Origin: Diabrotica undecimpunctata
Lineage: Eukaryota > Arthropoda > Insecta > Coleoptera > Chrysomelidae
Direction of reading: 5' to 3'
Length of the DNA: 64,000 nucleotides
Assembly (NCBI RefSeq): GCF_040954645.1
Contig: NC_092807.1
Span: 54,525,239-54,589,238, forward strand
Below are positions 46,845 through 62,321 of this stretch, one piece after another. Each line of letters starts with the position of its first letter. Within the stretch, counting starts at the first letter, position 1. The notes beneath the pieces are model-generated. The model worked only from the letters and a program-made list of their open reading frames with translations, had not been told where the DNA came from and did no database searches. Both the position numbers and the translations under genes were made by a program.

Positions 46845-47411
46845 TCGATTTTGTTACCTTCTATATTAATATATATTTTCTATATTAATATACACCAATA
46901 TAGTATTTTCCTATATTAATTAAACTTTTTTATTACAATAACAATTAATATTTATTATTTTAATTTAATTTAATTCTAATCTTAACTTTAAACTAATTTA
47001 TTCTAAGGCCGGATCTGGATTTTTATAATAAACTTATGAGGCTTTTATTTTAATATTTAATTTTTGTCGGCACTAATTACTTTCTTATCTGCCAAGAAAC
47101 CAAAAAACGTGTAGGAATGCCTAAGCGGGTCGACCCCTCGGACTTAAAACATTCGCCAAAACCAGTTTTTTTAATATTTCTCACAATTATTTATTTACTC
47201 AAAACTTGTTAAAATTATTTAAAATGGTTATATCTTACTTGTCTGATGGTATTTCTTTTATTCAATACTATCACCTGTATGCACTTAACTTTTAACTCTT
47301 ATTTTTGAACTTTGTTGAATTTTTTAACTTTTAATTCCCCAATTATTTGAAGTTTATTACGGAGCGAAAATCAACGAAACTACTGTGTCACTTGCAGGAC
47401 CGTATCCATCT
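46845..47411 (-). other. 5' untranslated region of the nested two-ORF LINE
   Basis: AT-rich leader. Three short 'tatattaat' repeats lie at 46862-46918. No other feature seen. Confidence 0.55.
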
Positions 47412-47423
47412 GAAAACATTCAT

Positions 47424-47916
47424 GAGCATTAAAACATTTTTTACAAGATCAGACCTTAGTCTACAGCTTAGAATCCGAATGATCAGATGTTACGTTTTTT
47501 CTGTCTTACTGTATGGCTGTGAAAGTTGGACAATGGACTCCGAAATAGAAAAAAGAATAGATGCCTTTGAGATGTATATATACAGACGAATATTGAGGAT
47601 TCCATGGGTACAAAGAGTTACTAATGTTGAGGTACTTCGTCGCATGTGTAAACAAAAAGAATTACTAAGAATAATCAAAGAGAGGAAAATGCAATACTTG
47701 GGTCATGTGCTGAGAGGCGAAAGATATGAATTACTTCAAGTTATACTGGAAGGAAAAGTAAAGGGCAAAAGATCAGTAGGAAGACGCCAGAACTCGTGGC
47801 TGAAAGACCTGAGGAGATGGTTCGACCGCTCATCCGCAGAGATCTTTCGCGCAGCAGTTTCCAAAACTACAATTGCCATTTGGATCGCCAACCTTCAAAA
47901 GGAGACGGCGCAATGA
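47424..47916 (+). pseudogene. Host LINE C-terminal segment
   Basis: Final part of the outer LINE's ORF2 after the nested insertion: MSIKTFFTRSDLSLQLRIRM, RCYVFSVLLYGCESWTMDSE, YRRILRIPWVQRVTNVEVLR, RKMQYLGHVLRGERYELLQV, GKRSVGRRQNSWLKDLRRWF and a DLQKETAQ-like stop at 47914-47916. About 163 codons without a stop. The open frame that appears to begin at 47347 is an artefact: its first 23 codons belong to the nested LINE. Confidence 0.88.
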
Positions 47917-48150
47917 GAAGAAGATTAAACGAAGATTTGGGTGCGACGTTTATTAGCTGGTCGCGCAAAATATAGTGGTGCTGATTTGGAAAGGGATGAC
48001 ATAGATTTATCGACAGGAGACATTAATTGTGATGACAGTTTTAAAAACTTCTTAAGAATGCAAAGTTCTGATTTTGAATTGATCATAAATGAAATGGGCC
48101 ATAAAATAGGCAGAAAAGACACAATATTTCAAAATGCAATTATAGTAAGT

Positions 48151-48639
48151 TAAAGATAGTAGAGTATTTATTTAACTTCATAACAGATACAAATATTGTT
48201 TGTAGCAAATAAAAAAATACACAACGTAACTTAAATATATCACAAATAAGAACACATATTAAACAGAAAAAGATTTATTTCAAAGTCACGGTAAGCAGTT
48301 AAGTGGATGTTCTGCAATGAGTCATATATTCTTCTGAGCAGTAAAAAACTGAATATGTAGAAGATATTTTTTTATAACTTTATGTTTTATGTGAATTTCA
48401 GTTAGAACTTGAAATAACAACAGAGTAGCAGTAGCGCACCTAGAATTTTACTATGGTGGGGTTTTGATTGGGCACCGAATTTTTTTTATGCTACCTCCAT
48501 TATTTTGAGTCCTTGAAATTTGTGAGTAACAGTATCAGAATAGTGCCCTTGGAGGGGTTTAAACCCCCAAGTGTTCTAGATAACTACCCCCTGCTAAAAT
48601 CCTGGCAGCTTTCTTTTGCATTCTAAAAATTTGAAGTGC
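48151..48639. other. No recognisable gene
   Basis: AT-rich; would be the intron after the Harbinger exon donor at 48145-48150. Confidence 0.4.
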
Positions 48640-49570
48640 ATGTGTTAATTTGCCCCATATAATTACACTATTTTCGGTGAGAGTGGAATAAAGAAAAATA
48701 CGTCATTTTTAATGTTTCCAAAATAACAAACCTTGTTAGTCGGCGAAAAACAAATAATGAACTTGATAGCTTTTTCTGAAGTTGTGAGATATGAGCCGAC
48801 CAGTTGAGTCGATTATCTATGGTTATTTCTAATAGTTTAACAGTCTCTTTGTTATCTGGATTATTGTGTAAATAACGTGCAGATGTAACCATATTTTGCG
48901 TTTTATCAGAGTTAAGTTTTAGTTTGTTTGCAAACTAAAACAAAAATTTGATTTTTACACCATCAGCTAGATTTAGTAGAAAGTTCCTAATTAGACATTT
49001 TTATATCATCATTATTTTTATAATGTCGTATCATCTGCAAATTGTACGGTTTTTACGGAGATATGAATTTAGGCAAATCGTTGACATAAATAATAAACAA
49101 AAGAGGTCCTAAGACTGAACCTTGTGGGACTCTATATTGTACGGATAGAAAATCGGAGAGATGACCTTTTGACACTACCACCTGGTGTATGCCACATAGA
49201 TAAGAAGTTATAAGCTTAAGAGGGATACCTCTAATTCCTTAGTAATTAAATTTGTGGAGCAGAATTTCATGTGAAATGTAATCAAAAGCCTTCGACAAGT
49301 CGCAAAGAGAAATTGCTATGTGATTGTCGCGTTGAAGCCCCTCAATCACCTCGCTCACAACATTAAATACCGCGTTCGTAGTAGAACGAGTACTTCTGAA
49401 TCCATATTGTGAGTGAATAAAGTAATTATTTGACTCAAAATAGAAATAACATTGTTGTTTAGTAACCTTTTCAATCACTTTCCCAAAAGTAGAAACAGTG
49501 CTTATGGGTCTGTAGTTATCAGTTTTTGAGAAATCAGCTTTTTTGTAGATTATTAGTACTTTTTAAGGGT
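48640..49570 (-). pseudogene. Jockey/CR1-like LINE reverse transcriptase fragment
   Basis: Minus-strand RT remnant from another LINE clade. From 49540 downwards: YRPISTVSTFGKVIEKVTKQ, a SQYGFRSTRSTTNAVF motif, AISLCDLSKAFDYISHEILL (first Asp present), GIRGIPLKLITSYL, VVSKGHLSDFLSVQYRVPQG and SVLGPLLFIIYVNDLPKF. The YADD strand is replaced by QMI/RHYKN, and downstream pieces (VKLLEITIDNRLNWSAHISQ, 'LG+.+D..L.W..HI') are in broken frames. Sequence order '...LSKAFD.I.HEILL.K...GIRG...' is the CR1/jockey type, unlike the RTE-like LINEs elsewhere in the window. Confidence 0.82.
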
Positions 49571-49617
49571 GAAGGGTGTAAAAACTATCTGATAAGTTTC
49601 TTTTTAATTTTTGCTTT

Positions 49618-49642
49618 ATATATATATATAATATATATAATG

Positions 49643-49728
<86 letters not shown>
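49618..49728. repeat. (TA)n tract
   Basis: TA run with a few TG/AA interruptions, abutting the left LTR. Confidence 0.95.
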
Positions 49729-49731
<3 letters not shown>

Positions 49732-51139
49732 ATTGTGATATTTAAAGTCTTGGTGCGCCAAGCAATAATTAGCTAATTAATTTTTTTGATTAATTAAAAT
49801 TATTTAAATGATATGATTATGACTCTATCACAATTTTTAATTCTTTTATCTCAGGGTTAAATTCGTGCTTCAATATCTATGCTATTACATGTGAAAGGTA
49901 AGGTCCAAAGAATACCGGAATAATAAAAAACACATATGATCTAACACTATATATTGAAATAAAAATAATGAAATAATTCACACTCAAAAGTTTTCAATAA
50001 ACAAATCTCATATAATGATTCTCAAAATTTGTTCTACGTACGTGAACAATCAAAATTAATGGTACAAACAATATTAATTGAAATCTCAAAATCCCAAACT
50101 ATTCTAACTTTCCTAATCAAAATATTTATATCCTTTCTAAATTAAGTGTAAAAATTGTGTTATCAATAAAAGAAAAAACTGCAGAAAACAAAAATATCTC
50201 TCTCTGATGATGAGTGGTCCAAATCCTTGTTCCTTGTAGACTATATTATCTCCTCTCAACCGCTCCCTATGTAATCAGCAATCGCACAACAGATTGTTGC
50301 AAGTATATCGTCCTTAATGATCTCCTTCAAAAGCACAAATCATTCAAATTATGATAGCCTTTCTCCTCTCGATAAACTGAATCTCTCGTTGGCCCGAGTG
50401 AAAAATGACTCTTGGAATATCTTCTCTTTACGATAAACTGAATCTCTCGTTGGCCTGAACAGTGACTCTTGGAATATAAGTAGAAAAATATGACTTACAA
50501 TATTTTGCTGCTTCAGCTTCTGTCAGATACACTAACTCCACAAAAACTCACTAACATTCAACACTACTGCTTGCTACATCTCGGGAACCGTCAGAGAACA
50601 ATTACTGTTCATCTTACAGACTTGGAAAACCAACTGATTATCTCTTCTCTCTCCTAAATCTAGCTAAACTTTCATTTCTACATACCTATCCCACCTTTTT
50701 CAATCTCCGCCAATCAAAACTCGTCACAATTCCCCCATTTTTTCATTTCGATAACAAACAAATTTTCACCTATAATTATAAAATTTCCTAAAACTTATTT
50801 ACAAATATTATTTTTTTATAATTCTTAAAAACTAACAAAAACCTCTTTCTAAAATCTCTTTTATTTGTCTCTAATCACTGCATTAATGTATTTTGGAAAA
50901 CCCCGTTCAATTGTCTTTGGATTTCACTTAAAATTATGCGGGTCACTCAAGTATAACAAAGAAATAATTTATGCAAAGCTTACATTTTGTTTAGTACAGG
51001 TAATCCAAGAATTTAATAACTTTCCTTCTTCGAAATGTTTGTTGGATATTATCCTACTTATCTGAATTATTTTAATGTTTTTGAACTTTGAAATATTTTT
51101 AAACAAACCAATATTTTTCTCGATTTTACATATCATAAC
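49729..51139 (-). repeat. 3' LTR (minus orientation)
   Basis: Begins GTTATTGTGATAT and ends ATATCATAAC, a short imperfect terminal inverted repeat. It contains a 61-bp internal tandem duplication (50371 and 50432, 'gataaactgaatctctcgtt'). On the minus strand it is preceded by a G-rich run (GGCGGGGATTT, 51140-51150), the likely polypurine-type priming site. Confidence 0.9.
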
Positions 51140-51235
51140 AAATCCCCGCCATTTGATCTGCCGAAAACTCTTTGTTAAATTTTAAAAATGACAAAAGTTT
51201 TCTAGGATCAAATTATTTCACCATGTTATTAAAAT

Positions 51236-53674
51236 CTACTTATGATACTGATAAATGTCGTGAATGTTAAAATACCCCGTATATTGCCTGTCTTTATACG
51301 GGATTGGATATATTTTCGTTTTAAATTTTTCCAAGTATTTTCCCTTAAAAGAAAGTTCATAATTTTTAGCCACTCGGTTTACTTCATTAACAAAATCTCC
51401 ATGGTTTCCTAAAATCTTCTCTATTTTCTTTCCCATGTTTTCTCCACAATTTATTTTTCTTTCATCCTCCTTTTGTTCACATGTGTTCACTGTCCATAAT
51501 ACTTCTTCACAAAATTCTGGATTCTCGTCCATCAGTGCCATTTTTTCTTCTGTTTTCTTTTTATCCTCTAATTCCCTTTGGTATTCCGAGCACCATGTTT
51601 CTATTCCTTTCATTTCTCTGATGATACCTTTTTTTTCTTCCTGCTTCCATTCTGTTTTATCGTCGGTTGCCAACAATTCTTCTGTACCTTCTATTTCCTG
51701 TTTTTCTCTGGTCTCCATCTTATTTTCCTGCTTTCTTTTCGAACTCTTCTTCTTTTTCTTCCTTCTCTTTTTCTCTTCTGTTAGATCTTGTTCTTGTACT
51801 TTCGGTTTATCCTCTACAGTCATATCGATTTCTTTGCGTTTTTCCTGTGCATTGATCCTTCCAAAATTTGTTTTCCTATCTGTTTGCTTTTCTTCTCCTG
51901 TGTTGTCTGGTTCTGCTCTGATTTCCAGTTTATTTTCCGAAAAATTTATGGTGATATCTTTTTTTCTCAATTCATCAATTCCCGCTATCATATCATGATT
52001 TAAATCTTCAATCACCACACATTTCATAATATGGAATTTGTTTCCCACTCTTATCTGTACTCCCAAACCTTCGTTTACTGTCGTCAAATTTTTATTGTTT
52101 GCACCCACTAAATCAACCCTAGGAATCTTATACACAAATCTGTCCAAATTTAATTCTTTTACTAGTTTTTTATTGATTAGCGATATCTCCGAGCCAGAAT
52201 CAATCACAATTTTAATCGCTTTATGTTTTATAAATGCATCTAAAAATATTAGATTAGAATTAGAAATTTGTCTTTCGTTTCCTATTGCTACATGATTCAT
52301 CTCCCTTCTATTTTGTTGTTGGAAGCTCTGGTTATTTCTATCGTCCATTTGTTCGTTAGTATTCCTATTCGGAGGATTTTGTGCATCTCTATTCCTGTTG
52401 TGATTTTCATATGTTCTATGTTGTGTGTCATTCCTGTTATCGTAATTTTGTTGTCTATTGTAATTATTGTAATTTCTCGGCCTATATTCGTTTGTTGATC
52501 TGGGATGTCGGTTTCTCTGGTCATAATTTGATGAATATCTTCTTTTCGGTCCATTATATTGGTCATGTTGTCTTCTATTTCTCATTTCTTTTCTTTTCGC
52601 TTCTTTTAATTGAAGGAATTGGCACAAACTATCAATATCTTGATAGTTTCTCAAAATCACGTGATCTTCCAACGTTTCCTCAAAATGTCTGCTGATCATT
52701 TCTACCAGCTGTTCGGTAGAATATTTGTATTCTAGATATTTTGAATTGTTATATATCTGCAAAGCATATCTTTCTTCAGATATTCCCATTTTTTCGTGAT
52801 ATTTTCCATTCTGTAGCTCTTGGTTGATTTCTCTCTGTTTATTTTTCCCCCAGAAATAGTTGAGAAATTTATTTTCAAAATCTGTCCAATTTTCAAACTC
52901 ATCTTCCTTGCTTTCATACCATAACGCTGCTCCTTTTTTCAAATGGTTTCTAATTGTTTCTTTGCAATCGTCAAAATATCTAATATGTTGTAATTTGGTT
53001 TTCAGATTTTTAACAAACGGTACTGGGTGTGTTTTCCGAATATCCCCGCCAAATTGTATTTTCGCCTCGCTTGTTCCATGGATGATAACTGCTTTTCTCT
53101 CTACCCCTCTTAGTTCAATTTCTGCCATTTGTTTTTCATTTTGCTTTAATCTTCTTTCTACTTCCTTCCTGTCTTCTTGTAGCGCCATTTCAAATTTTTC
53201 TTCTAACTGTTCTAATTCCTTTTTCTGGACAATCTTTATTTCCTTCATCGTATTTTGGATATCTTTTATCTCTGTCTCTTGTTTTGCATTCTTTATGTTT
53301 ATTTCTTCTATCTGTTGTATCAGTTCTTTCTTTATCCCCTCAACACATCCATTAATTTCTTGTTCATAGTTTTCCAAACGCTGCTCTATATTCCTGTTAT
53401 TTAGTTCTATTGCTTGTCTTGTTTCCCGTTGGTTTTCTTCCATTGTTTGTTTTGTTTCTTGTTGATTTCTATCCATTTTCTTTGATGTTTCATTCATTGT
53501 TTGTGTCTGTATTTGCATCATTGCTAATAATTTCTCTATTCCTGATAATTCTTTTTTCTCCTCAACTATTGTAACATTTCCTTCATTATCCGATCCTTCT
53601 TCAACAATTGTTTCTTCTTCTCTGTTATCCTCCTTCCTTTCTTGCATTTTGCTTTGACTCCTTGTGGTCGACAT
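51236..53674 (-). CDS. Gag-protease polyprotein of the LTR element
   Basis: About 812 codons from the ATG at 53674 (the frame is open 12 codons further up but without ATG). Residues 50-190: Gln/Glu/Lys-rich coiled coil. Residues 205-360: capsid-like Gag domain, including HLKKGAALWYESKEDEFENW and a YFWGKNKQREI segment typical of gypsy Gag. Residues 370-460: Asn/Arg/Tyr-rich basic nucleocapsid region without CCHC knuckles. Residues 480-575: retropepsin with VIDSGSEISLINKKL (active Asp in D-S-G) and HDMIAGIDELRKKDITINF. Then a long Lys/Glu-rich insert, and a last 40 residues (NYELSFKGKYLEKFKTKIYP, IPYK) like the Pol segment just before RT. The protein stops at 51236 where RT should begin. Intact frame and 1% LTR divergence suggest a recent insertion. 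Confidence 0.88.
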   Translation of the reverse strand: MSTTRSQSKMQERKEDNREEETIVEEGSDNEGNVTIVEEKKELSGIEKLLAMMQIQTQTMNETSKKMDRNQQETKQTMEENQRETRQAIELNNRNIEQRLENYEQEINGCVEGIKKELIQQIEEINIKNAKQETEIKDIQNTMKEIKIVQKKELEQLEEKFEMALQEDRKEVERRLKQNEKQMAEIELRGVERKAVIIHGTSEAKIQFGGDIRKTHPVPFVKNLKTKLQHIRYFDDCKETIRNHLKKGAALWYESKEDEFENWTDFENKFLNYFWGKNKQREINQELQNGKYHEKMGISEERYALQIYNNSKYLEYKYSTEQLVEMISRHFEETLEDHVILRNYQDIDSLCQFLQLKEAKRKEMRNRRQHDQYNGPKRRYSSNYDQRNRHPRSTNEYRPRNYNNYNRQQNYDNRNDTQHRTYENHNRNRDAQNPPNRNTNEQMDDRNNQSFQQQNRREMNHVAIGNERQISNSNLIFLDAFIKHKAIKIVIDSGSEISLINKKLVKELNLDRFVYKIPRVDLVGANNKNLTTVNEGLGVQIRVGNKFHIMKCVVIEDLNHDMIAGIDELRKKDITINFSENKLEIRAEPDNTGEEKQTDRKTNFGRINAQEKRKEIDMTVEDKPKVQEQDLTEEKKRRKKKKKSSKRKQENKMETREKQEIEGTEELLATDDKTEWKQEEKKGIIREMKGIETWCSEYQRELEDKKKTEEKMALMDENPEFCEEVLWTVNTCEQKEDERKINCGENMGKKIEKILGNHGDFVNEVNRVAKNYELSFKGKYLEKFKTKIYPIPYKDRQYTGYFNIHDIYQYHK

Positions 53675-54078
53675 GTTGTTTCTTTTCGTTACTGTTTTTG
53701 TCCCCGCCAAATGTGAAATTTTACAACACTCTATATGTTTCAGAACACGACAATATTTCTCCCCAAATGTATTAAATTTTCACGACAAATATCAAATATG
53801 CAATCAGTAAAATTCAAATAATTCAAAATAAATATCAAATGTACGATTGGTAAAGAAAATAAAATCAAATAATTCAATAGCAGTAAATATCCACTAACTA
53901 CGATCAATCAATAAATCAAATTTATATTCCCTGGAAAAATTGTCAAAATACTTTCAAATTCAAATTCCCTCAATGTTATATGTTTTTATCTCTGGATCAC
54001 CTGTACTTATTCCAGATCTCTTTCCCTTCCTTCAAATGTAAAGCTGCGATATTTTCAAGCCCCACGTTTTGGAAGCCA
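53675..54078 (-). promoter_or_regulatory. Leader and probable primer-binding site of the LTR element
   Basis: Directly after the 5' LTR on the minus strand, TGGCTTCCAAAACG (54065-54078) begins with the TGG expected of a tRNA-complementary primer site; the matching tRNA was not identified. The remainder is untranslated leader. Confidence 0.55.
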
Positions 54079-55624
<1,546 letters not shown>

Positions 55625-55693
55625 TCTAAAATAACAGCTGAACTGGTAGATGAAAAAGGGGGGTTGAGGTTAATTGGGTATACAGCTGATTAA

Positions 55694-58178
55694 AAGCCAA
55701 GTGTACCAAATGTTTTCTACGAAAACATCGAGTACCACTACGGAACTGATGCCGTCAACTATTTAAAACTATGGTCAAAGACAAACAAGAAATTAGCTAA
55801 AGAAAGAAATAGAAAACAATTCTTATTGAACTGTCGAACAATGGGATTACAACCAACGCACCTCAAGCAAGTAACTATACCAGTTGAAGACCTGTTGCTA
55901 AGACAAGAACCAGAAGCACAACATGAACTTTTAAAGATACAAAAAAGGTTAAGTACTATTTTACTAAATAAAGAAATTCATTTTGTACACAAATCAATAA
56001 ACAAATTAGAACATAAACTTACACTACTTAAAGATAAAATCATTAATAATATAAATGAATACACTTTTAATGAATTTTCTAGCAAACAATTAATTGTATA
56101 CAACAGACTATATCACAGAATTAAAAGAACACAAATCAATAAATTAGAAAAATTAAAAAATGATTTTGAATCCATACATTTTAACACAAAATCAAGCTGG
56201 TTAAAAAACATTAGTAATGTAGATATTCCTAAAGATATTGAAAAATTTTTAGCACTAGGCCCAAAGTTTAGTATTGAACCAAAACTGAATAACGACATTG
56301 CAATAAAGAACCTACTTGCTGACATTGATTTGGTAGCTTCTTCAATTAAAAACGAACAAACAAAAACAAACACAAGAGCTAGATCCACAAACGTACTCAC
56401 TAATTACGCTAAACGCAATAAAAAGACTAACAACTACTTTCACTATTTACTAGGCAAAACAAAAAAATTTCTCAGAGAACATCCAGAACTTATAGTCACT
56501 AGATCTGATAAAGGGAACGTTACTGTAGTCATGAAACAAACAGACTACACAGAACTATCACAACAAATCCTTAATGATAATAAAATATATTTAGAATTAA
56601 ATTCTGATCCTACACTCAAAATACAAAAAGAAAGTAATAGTCTAGTACAGAATTTGTTCCATAAGAAATTTATTGACGAACCTACCAAAAAGCAACTAAC
56701 AAAATATAACAGTAACTCTCCAAAATTCTATGCATTGCCAAAAATACACAAACCGACATTATCACTAAGACCTATTGTTTCATCAATTAACTCTCCAACT
56801 GAAAATATTGCAAACTTTGTAAAAAACATCCTAACTGTATCATATGACTTCGATAATGAGTACTACATAAATGACTCATTCGACGTAAAAACAACATTTA
56901 ATGGATTAAAACTTCCTAATGACTACGTCCTTATAAGTCTGGACGTCATTTCCCTTTTTACTAATATCTATCTAGACGCTTGTCTAAGATCCATAAACAA
57001 ACATTGGTCCGACATAAGTAAACATTGCAAAATCGATAAAGATAACTTCTTAGCTTTAGTCCGATTCCTATTCAATAACACATACTTCTCCTTTAATAAC
57101 AAAATATATAAACAAAAAATAGGCACCCCCATGGGAGGATGTGTGAGTTCTATTCTGGCCCCATATGTTATGGGTGACCTCTTAGATATACTCATCCCTG
57201 TTCTTCCATTTAAAATAACCTATAAAAAGACATGATTAATGAACTCTTATACATTTTTAACGACTTCGACCGACATATAAAATTTACAGTTGAAACAGAA
57301 GACAAACATCAGTCAATCCCATTCCTTGACACCAAACTAATACCTAACAATAACAACATAATAACAACAGATTGGTATATGAAACCTATTAGTTCCGGAA
57401 GATACATTAACTATTGGTCATATCATAAGCATAGCACAAAAATTAATCTTATAAAACAAATGAAAAACAGAATTTTACAAATTGCAGATCAATCACTCTA
57501 TTATAAAAACCTAAAAATCCTTCATCAGCTCTTTCTAGACAATTCATACCCAAACACATTACTTACTAAAATACTATTTAACACAACAAATGATACATTA
57601 TCTGTAACACAAACCATCTCTAACCACACACCACAAAACACTACACCTACACTAGACACAACCCCTAACACTAATTTAACTCCTTTTAAACACTTTAAAT
57701 TACCCTTCATACAAGACTTAACACCGAAACTTACACGAATTTTCAAATCAGTTGACGACAACATAAAAATCGCTAATTACGCAGTGTTAAACATTAATTA
57801 GATATTCACCAAACTAAAAGATAAAATACCTACTGATCAATTATCTAATATAGTCTATCGTATCCCGTGCGGAAGTTGTAACAAACAATATATTGGCCAA
57901 ACCAACAGACACCTAAAAAGTCGCATCACTTCCCACAAGATGACAGCAGATTATATCCTGATAGATGTTCCCTTGCAAAACACGTACATGATGAACACCA
58001 CATAATGAACTACAGTGAAACAAAGATTCTTGCAATGGAAAATAATCTCAATAAAAGACTCTTCCTCGAGATGGCATTTATCATTCAAATGGATAATTTA
58101 ATAAATAAGAAATCAGATGTTGAACATCTGAGTGAGATTTATGCTTATTTATTACACATCGAAAAACAAACATTATAA
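55694..58178 (+). pseudogene. Penelope-like reverse transcriptase with GIY-YIG endonuclease, broken
   Basis: The main frame is open from 55694 without ATG (first Met at 55841). The N-terminal domain includes KLWSKTNKKLAKERNRKQFL and a helical region. RT motifs: ITRSDKGNVTVVMKQTDYTE (as VTRSDKGN...), KFYALPKIHKPTLSLRPIVS, YVLISLDVISLFTNIYLDAC (first Asp) and KIGTPMGGCVSSILAPYVMG. At about 57235 the frame shifts and the YVDD strand is missing; the next piece is INELLYIFNDFDRHIKFTVE and IPFLDTKLI. A TAG at 57799-57801 precedes the GIY-YIG domain (IVYRIPCGSCNKQYIGQTNR, HLKSRITSHK), and another shift near 57960 precedes SLAKHVHDEHHIMN and KRLFLEMAFII, ending at TAA 58176-58178. The copy cannot reverse transcribe. 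Confidence 0.92.
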
Positions 58179-58597
58179 ATAGACACATATAACTATTAAA
58201 TAATTAATACAACACATAATGTAATTTCAAAAAAATTTTTCAACTATAACACACCTTACAGTAAATATTAATCAAATAAACAACTACTACGTCAACACCA
58301 TGGAACTAATCATCTTCACAAAAGTCAATTAATAACATTCGATATTTGATAGTTCTAGTACTTAACCTTAATGATATTTACCGAACTAAACGTTGTGTCT
58401 GTTTTATTTTTAATTTGAATTGAATTGAATTTTAATTTGTAATCAACATCAACTACAATCAACATTATTCCAACAAAAAAATTTTTACTTGATGGTATTA
58501 AAATAAATCGCACTGTCATTAACCTCAATTAAGTAAGTATATAAACAACAAACTATTATTAAATTGTATTTTACCATGTTTTAAATAATTGTAGCTC

Positions 58598-58637
58598 TCA
58601 TCTGATGATGCCAATGAAAATTGGCGAAATATAATGA
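58598..58637 (+). ncRNA. Hammerhead ribozyme, type I, at 3' end of Penelope-like element
   Basis: TCAT, CTGATGA, one unpaired T, helix II GCCAAT/ATTGGC closed by a GAAA loop, GAAA, TAT, A, ATGA. Helix II is a perfect 6 bp with a GNRA loop; helix I is 4 bp (TCAT/ATGA); helix III is the short palindrome AUAU. Cleavage is predicted after A 58633. Sense strand of the element, 420 bases after the coding end. Type I hammerheads in Penelope-like terminal repeats are established knowledge. Confidence 0.85.
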
Positions 58638-58698
58638 ATTGTTAAACAGAGTACACTTGGCTTTTAATCAGCTGTATACCCAATTAACCTCAACCCCC

Positions 58699-61719
<3,021 letters not shown>

Positions 61720-61796
<77 letters not shown>

Positions 61797-61832
61797 CATA
61801 CATATTTATATATATATATATATACATATACA

Positions 61833-61873
<41 letters not shown>
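61720..61873. repeat. (TA)n tract
   Basis: TA with CA and TT interruptions, running directly into the first 359-bp monomer. Confidence 0.95.
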
Positions 61874-61879
<6 letters not shown>

Positions 61880-61918
61880 GTAAAAGATTGCATTTCATTT
61901 CAATCGGAACTCCACCAT

Positions 61919-61962
61919 TGCTCTACACGTGTTTCGAGTTATTCAACTCATCATCAGGAGCA
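61919..61962 (-). ncRNA. Hammerhead ribozyme, array copy 1
   Basis: Minus strand: TGCTC, CTGATGA, one unpaired T, helix II GAGTT/AACTC with GAAT loop, GAAA, CACGTGT, A, GAGCA. Helix I is a perfect 5 bp (TGCTC/GAGCA) and, after a small internal loop, continues as CTTCCAC/GTGGAG and the 13-bp outer repeat (arms to 61890 and 61991). Helix III is the palindrome ACACGUGU, either a 2-bp stem with a 4-nt loop or, between two RNAs, an 8-bp duplex. Cleavage is predicted between 61924 and 61923, giving 359-nt monomers from a multimer. Confidence 0.9.
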
Positions 61963-62277
61963 CTTGTGGAAGTTCAACTGAAATGAAATGCAGTCTAGTA
62001 TTTGGTTATTATAACCAAAATAACAGAAAGGTACGCTAGCAGCGACATCTATACGAAGTAACAAGAAGTCCAGAGACCTCTCTGATAGTAAATTAGGTGA
62101 ACCGCAAATTCAAAGCCTCTTACTAGAGACTTTTAACGACGCTAGAAGTATCTTTTTACTTCAACAAGCATCTACGATTCACCTTTGAAAATTACTATCT
62201 TTTTCGCTCTTTACGTAGAGAAAGACGTTTAAATGAAAGTAAAAGATTGCATTTCATTTCAATCGGAACTCCACCAT

Positions 62278-62321
62278 TGCTCTACACGTGTTTCGAGTTA
62301 TTCAACTCATCATCAGGAGCA
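62278..62321 (-). ncRNA. Hammerhead ribozyme, array copy 2
   Basis: Identical to copy 1, 359 bases downstream. Confidence 0.9.

Larger units (their letters stand above)
43278..47411 (-). mobile_element. Two-ORF LINE, minus strand, 12-bp duplication, internal RT deletion
   Basis: GAAAACATTCAT lies at 43266-43277 and again at 47412-47423. The 3' tail at the left edge is (GAAA)n on the minus strand. It carries an ORF1 (46844-45951), an endonuclease (45851-44838), RT fingers (44789-43965) and a C-terminal part (43933-43370). The segment between the last two lacks the RT palm, including the catalytic Asp motif. The 5' region is 46845-47411. Confidence 0.92.
39964..47923 (+). mobile_element. LINE (BovB/RTE-like) with 10-bp duplication and two nested LINEs
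   Basis: ATTAAACGAA lies at 39954-39963 and again at 47924-47933. The 5' leader is 39964-40305 and the 3' end is a short GAAGAAG stretch at 47916-47923. Inside it, a 468-bp minus-strand LINE fragment (42560-43027) and a 4134-bp minus-strand LINE (43278-47411) each have their own target duplication. Removing both rejoins the RT frame. Confidence 0.9.
39892..48150 (+). pseudogene. PIF/Harbinger-type protein exon, split by a LINE
   Basis: The 5' part starts at ATG 39892 (MASYVEHAVIAAAAGAV, then a stop) and is cut at 39963. After the LINE the exon resumes at 47924: WVRRLLAGRAKYSGADLERD, then FKNFLRMQSSDFELIINEMG and KIGRKDTIFQNAI, ending at a gtaagt splice donor (48145-48150). 'WV+..+..R ... ++FLRM....F+.++..+...I...+T..+..I' is the N-terminal signature of PIF/Harbinger (HARBI1/ALP1-like) transposases. 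A one-base loss shifts the frame just after the junction. The DDE exons are not found downstream; a decayed LINE occupies that place. Confidence 0.68.

Noticed and set aside
47347..47423. Start of a LINE frame at 47347
   Set aside because: The first 23 codons lie in the 5' end of the nested minus-strand LINE; the target duplication at 47412-47423 shows that the outer LINE resumes only there.
50210..50232. CTGATGATGAGTGG in the LTRs as a hammerhead core
   Set aside because: No GAAA or closing helix follows within a plausible distance.
51435..51998. 187-codon plus-strand frame
   Set aside because: It is the antisense shadow of the gag-pro gene; Phe/Ser-rich composition reflects Lys/Glu codons on the other strand.
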